The position numbers were made by a program, and so were the translations under genes. Shown in pieces: positions 61,560 to 64,000 of a stretch of 64,000 nt of DNA. The DNA comes from Protopterus annectens (lineage: Eukaryota > Chordata > Ceratodontiformes > Protopteridae), in assembly GCF_019279795.1 (NCBI RefSeq), contig NC_056732.1, positions 179,549,113-179,613,112 of the forward strand, read 5' to 3'. The notes under the pieces were generated by a model. That model was given only the letters and a program-made list of their open reading frames with translations. It was not told the DNA's origin and ran no database searches. Every line of letters starts with the position of its first letter. The first letter of the stretch is position 1.

Positions 61560-63196
61560 GACACTGGAAAGGACCAATTTTTAGAAGGCCAGTTCCTGCT
61601 AAATCTGGGTGGTTGTACCTGTAAGAAATCCTTTACTATCTGCATACATTTTGCTTTATCCTCCATTTTCTTCAACACCTCTTTTGCCTTGACACCAAAC
61701 AAAGTATCATGCTGTAATGGAGCATCCAATAAATTTGCTTTAACATGATCAGGCAGATTCTGTTCCTTTAACCAAGCATGCCTTCTAATGACAGAACCTG
61801 TAACAGCGGCCCTGCAAGAGGTCTCCAGTGAATCAAAACTACATTGCAAAAGTATGCTTTCCCACTTGTTCAGCTGCATGCAATAAATCCTGCATTTCCT
61901 TGTTTTCAGAACATTCAGAATTTGTCAACATTTTCTGTTTTAGCAGCGACATTAAGTATTGCTGATATTTAAGCATATGAAACTGACAATTTAAAGCCCT
62001 TACAGCCAAGGTAGCAGAAGTGTAAACTTTTTTCCCCCATCTGTCCAGTGCCCTGGAATCCCTATCTGAGGGGACAGGATTTTTTGCAGTAGAGGCCTTG
62101 ACCCCTTTGGGACCCTGAGATATAGTTTCTGGGTCAGCAGCAGGGTTTTTATATAGAAATTTATGAGAGTCTGGAACCCTGTAGTATCTGTCTGGCTTAA
62201 CAGGTGCAGGAGGTAAAGAGTCGGGAGACGGATTCTGAAAATACATCTACAATGTCTAGAACAGGGGGAATAAGAGGTCTGTGCTGGGGTAGTAGAAGAA
62301 AGTCTCAGCCTTTTCTTAGATTCAGAGTAATCCTGGCTCTCTCAGTGGAAATGCTCCCCAATGGTATTCAGGGTTTCCCCAAAGGAATAATCCTCAGGAG
62401 GAGAAGCTGAAGGAATATATTCTTCAGCATAAGAATCCTCATAGGAAGGAAGAGAGTATCCCTGTTCTGAAGAGGAGTCAGAGGAAATGGAAACCTGATC
62501 AGAAGAATCATATTCTGTGTCTTGCCTAGGCCTCTTATCAGGAGGGGGATGGGAACCCCTGATCAAAGTAATTAGGTCTTCAGACATTTTAAGCATCTGT
62601 TTTTTAGGCATGGAAGTCTGTCCAGGAGAATGCTGTACTTGTTTCTTTGTCTTTAAAGCGGTTTTAGTCTTTGCCTTGGAAGCTGAGGTTGCCTTGACAT
62701 ATAACTGTGTAGATCTGAAAACACCCTCAGAAGCCAATGCCTGCTCAGTGGCTCTGGACCCATCTGAGGGAATAGTTTCAGACTGTCCAATACCTTGAGT
62801 ATCCAGAGGCCTAGCTGTCTCCACGTGGGAGTAGGAAGCGGCCTGTGGCTCTGAGGTAGCGGGCATCAGGAGCTGCGAAAGCGCCTCACTGAGAACCGGC
62901 GACTGGCCTAGCGGAGGCCTCGTCAGTTTTGGACCTCGGATGCCTGTCCTTTTCCTTGCGTTTTTTATAAACTCTGGACGTCAGCTGTTCCGACGGCATT
63001 ATACAATTAAACCTTCGGCCAAAGTAATGAAAAGCAAAATCGTACCGACGCTTAATAGTGCGTTGGTTAAATCTAGCACAAAACAGACAGCTAGCAACGC
63101 CGTGGTCAGGGCCTAGGCAAGGAATACAGTAAGAATGAAAATCCTTATGAGGTATTTGCTTCCCACAAAAATACAATTGTTAACTTTTTCTGACAT
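61560..63196 (-). pseudogene. A5 Gag-like region
   Basis: Starts at the MSEKV-type codon at 63196 and shows CGKQIPHKDFHSYC, CLGPDHG and CLFCARFNQR, an acidic Ser-rich middle (SSDQVSISSDSSSEQGYS), then PDRYYRVPDSHKFLYKNPAA, SRALDRWGKKVYTSATLAV and RRHAWLKEQNLPDHVKANLL. Same layout as A1-A4. Confidence 0.8.
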
Positions 63197-63329
63197 CGGT
63201 CTGGAGCAAGAAAAATGTTTCCCCAATGGGGTACTTAGCTTTATTGAAGACTTTGGATCTGAAAATCGATTTCGAAAATCTCAGGAGTCGGCCGACCGGC
63301 ACTTGCGAACTAATTTTGCTTCGGGCACT

Positions 63330-63514
63330 GCGACAAGAAAGACTGAAGAAAATGGTGTTGGCTGCATCTTTTATACCCCTGGCGCACTGACGTCAGGGAA
63401 GAGGCGACAGCAACCGACGCTGGACCAGGACTTTGGAATTCAGGCCGACTGCGGGTAGCCTGCCAGCAAGATAACCCAAGTGTAATGACTGCAACAGTGA
63501 AACACGATGAACAT
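63330..63514 (-). repeat. A5 5' inverted terminal repeat
   Basis: Inverted partner of about 58040-58215. Outer end at 63514 (GATGAACAT). Holds the promoter listed separately. Confidence 0.88.
63369..63395 (-). promoter_or_regulatory. A5 promoter: CRE site and TATA box
   Basis: On the minus strand the perfect CRE palindrome TGACGTCA (63395-63388) is followed after 12 bases by TATAAAA (63375-63369). Start of transcription would be near 63340, upstream of Gag. A1 keeps TGACGTCG at the same place. Confidence 0.65.
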
Positions 63515-64000
63515 GGAATATTCTGAATTCTGGATAACAAATGAGACATGATGAAATGCAGTTTTGCAGTATGGAACCAAGTACCTCAACACTTGTGGCA
63601 GGCTGTAAACTCTCTACTGACAAAGGCATGTACACTAAACACATGCATTTCTCCAACAACTGCTTTATCCAATTCAGGGTTGTAGAGGAAGATAAGCTTA
63701 CATCAGCACTTAGTCTGCACATAACAATGAAACTAATCCTGAACATGATGTCAGTATAACAATGCAATTAAGAAAATACTAACATGTAAAACAACACAAA
63801 ATGGTGAAATTATGAACAAGGAAGTGTGGAAAAATGTAAAGGTGAATTACACAAGACTACCTGAAAGAAATGCCAAGTAAATTGTAAATAAAATAAAGAA
63901 CAAACAGCATTTGTTACTGTTTGGTTAGAGGGACAAGCTCCCAGCATCAAGGAATAATAGAATATAGATGGTGGAGTAATAACAGTGTGGCCCCTCCTGG
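63515..64000. other. ITGB1 intron, right edge
   Basis: Unassigned AT-rich DNA. A segment near 63660-63720 (CTTTATCCAATTCAGGGTTG) recalls the other half of the fish-type SINE core seen at 44318-44460, but too weakly to call. No ITGB1 exon was found. Confidence 0.5.

Larger units (their letters stand above)
57997..63514 (-). mobile_element. DIRS retrotransposon fossil A5, both ends present
   Basis: A 5.5 kb A-lineage copy in the ITGB1 intron, same strand as the gene. Terminal repeats 57997-58215 and about 63330-63514, internal complementary region about 58379-58480 (junction GTACT/ATGTTC), Gag 63196-61560, RT 61330-60430, RNase H and linker 60300-59640, recombinase 59550-58540. The repeats differ at roughly eight positions over 170 bases by eye, so older than A1. 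Broken in several places. Confidence 0.93.

Noticed and set aside
63660-63720. Second copy of the fish-type SINE core
   Set aside because: Only about 20 bases resemble it; too little to call.
45575-64000. Upstream ITGB1 exons, including the muscle-type D tail exon
   Set aside because: I looked on the minus strand for the membrane-proximal HDRREFAKFEKEK block and the D-isoform tail and found neither.
1-64000. tRNA or rRNA genes
   Set aside because: No cloverleaf-capable A and B box pair or rRNA segment was recognised apart from the degenerate SINE head at 43800-43995.

Overview
The window is vertebrate nuclear DNA from a species with a large, transposon-swollen genome. An amphibian (caecilian or salamander) fits best and a lungfish is possible; the sequence does not settle which. 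The reasons are many DIRS-type tyrosine-recombinase retrotransposons, two CR1/L2-type LINEs, vertebrate SINE cores, and one recognisable host gene. That gene is integrin beta-1 (ITGB1), read on the minus strand. Its last coding exon is only 66 bases (45509-45574) and encodes the end of the cytoplasmic tail with both NPxY motifs. A 3' UTR of about 3.3 kb follows, with a poly(A) signal at 42249-42254. Everything from 45575 to the right edge lies in the intron upstream of that exon; everything left of about 42230 is downstream of the gene.

Left block (1-30542): DIRS fossils nested inside one another, all on the minus strand. An old DIRS remnant (E, 25576-30542) is cut by an old copy D (about 20637-25575). 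D is cut by copy B (window start to about 20636). B contains two further copies, A1 (927-6532) and A2 (8295-19847), and A2 contains copy C (9345-15390). A1, A2, A3, A4 and A5 form one lineage; B and C form a second, and both have the same layout: inverted terminal repeats, a Gag-like ORF opening with a zinc-ribbon-like Cys/His motif, RT with YLDD, RNase H, and a tyrosine recombinase in an overlapping frame. A1, A2, A3, A5 and C also keep an internal complementary region that carries the two element ends joined. C and A1 look youngest.

Middle block (30543-42235): DIRS copy A3 (minus), a CR1/L2 LINE with an esterase-type ORF1 and an EN-RT ORF2 (about 35929-39676, plus), and a small old LTR element (39681-42165) that ends just downstream of the ITGB1 poly(A) site.

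ITGB1 block (42235-64000): 3' UTR carrying two SINE-like inserts, the terminal exon, then an intron of more than 18 kb. The intron holds unassigned intronic repeats, DIRS A4 (plus, 48471-52822) joined to an inverted DIRS RT piece (52823-53383), a second LINE (about 53384-57020, plus), DIRS A5 (minus, 57997-63514), and short stretches of unassigned DNA. Apart from ITGB1 I see no host gene; the long open frames in the window are transposon fossils or their shadows.
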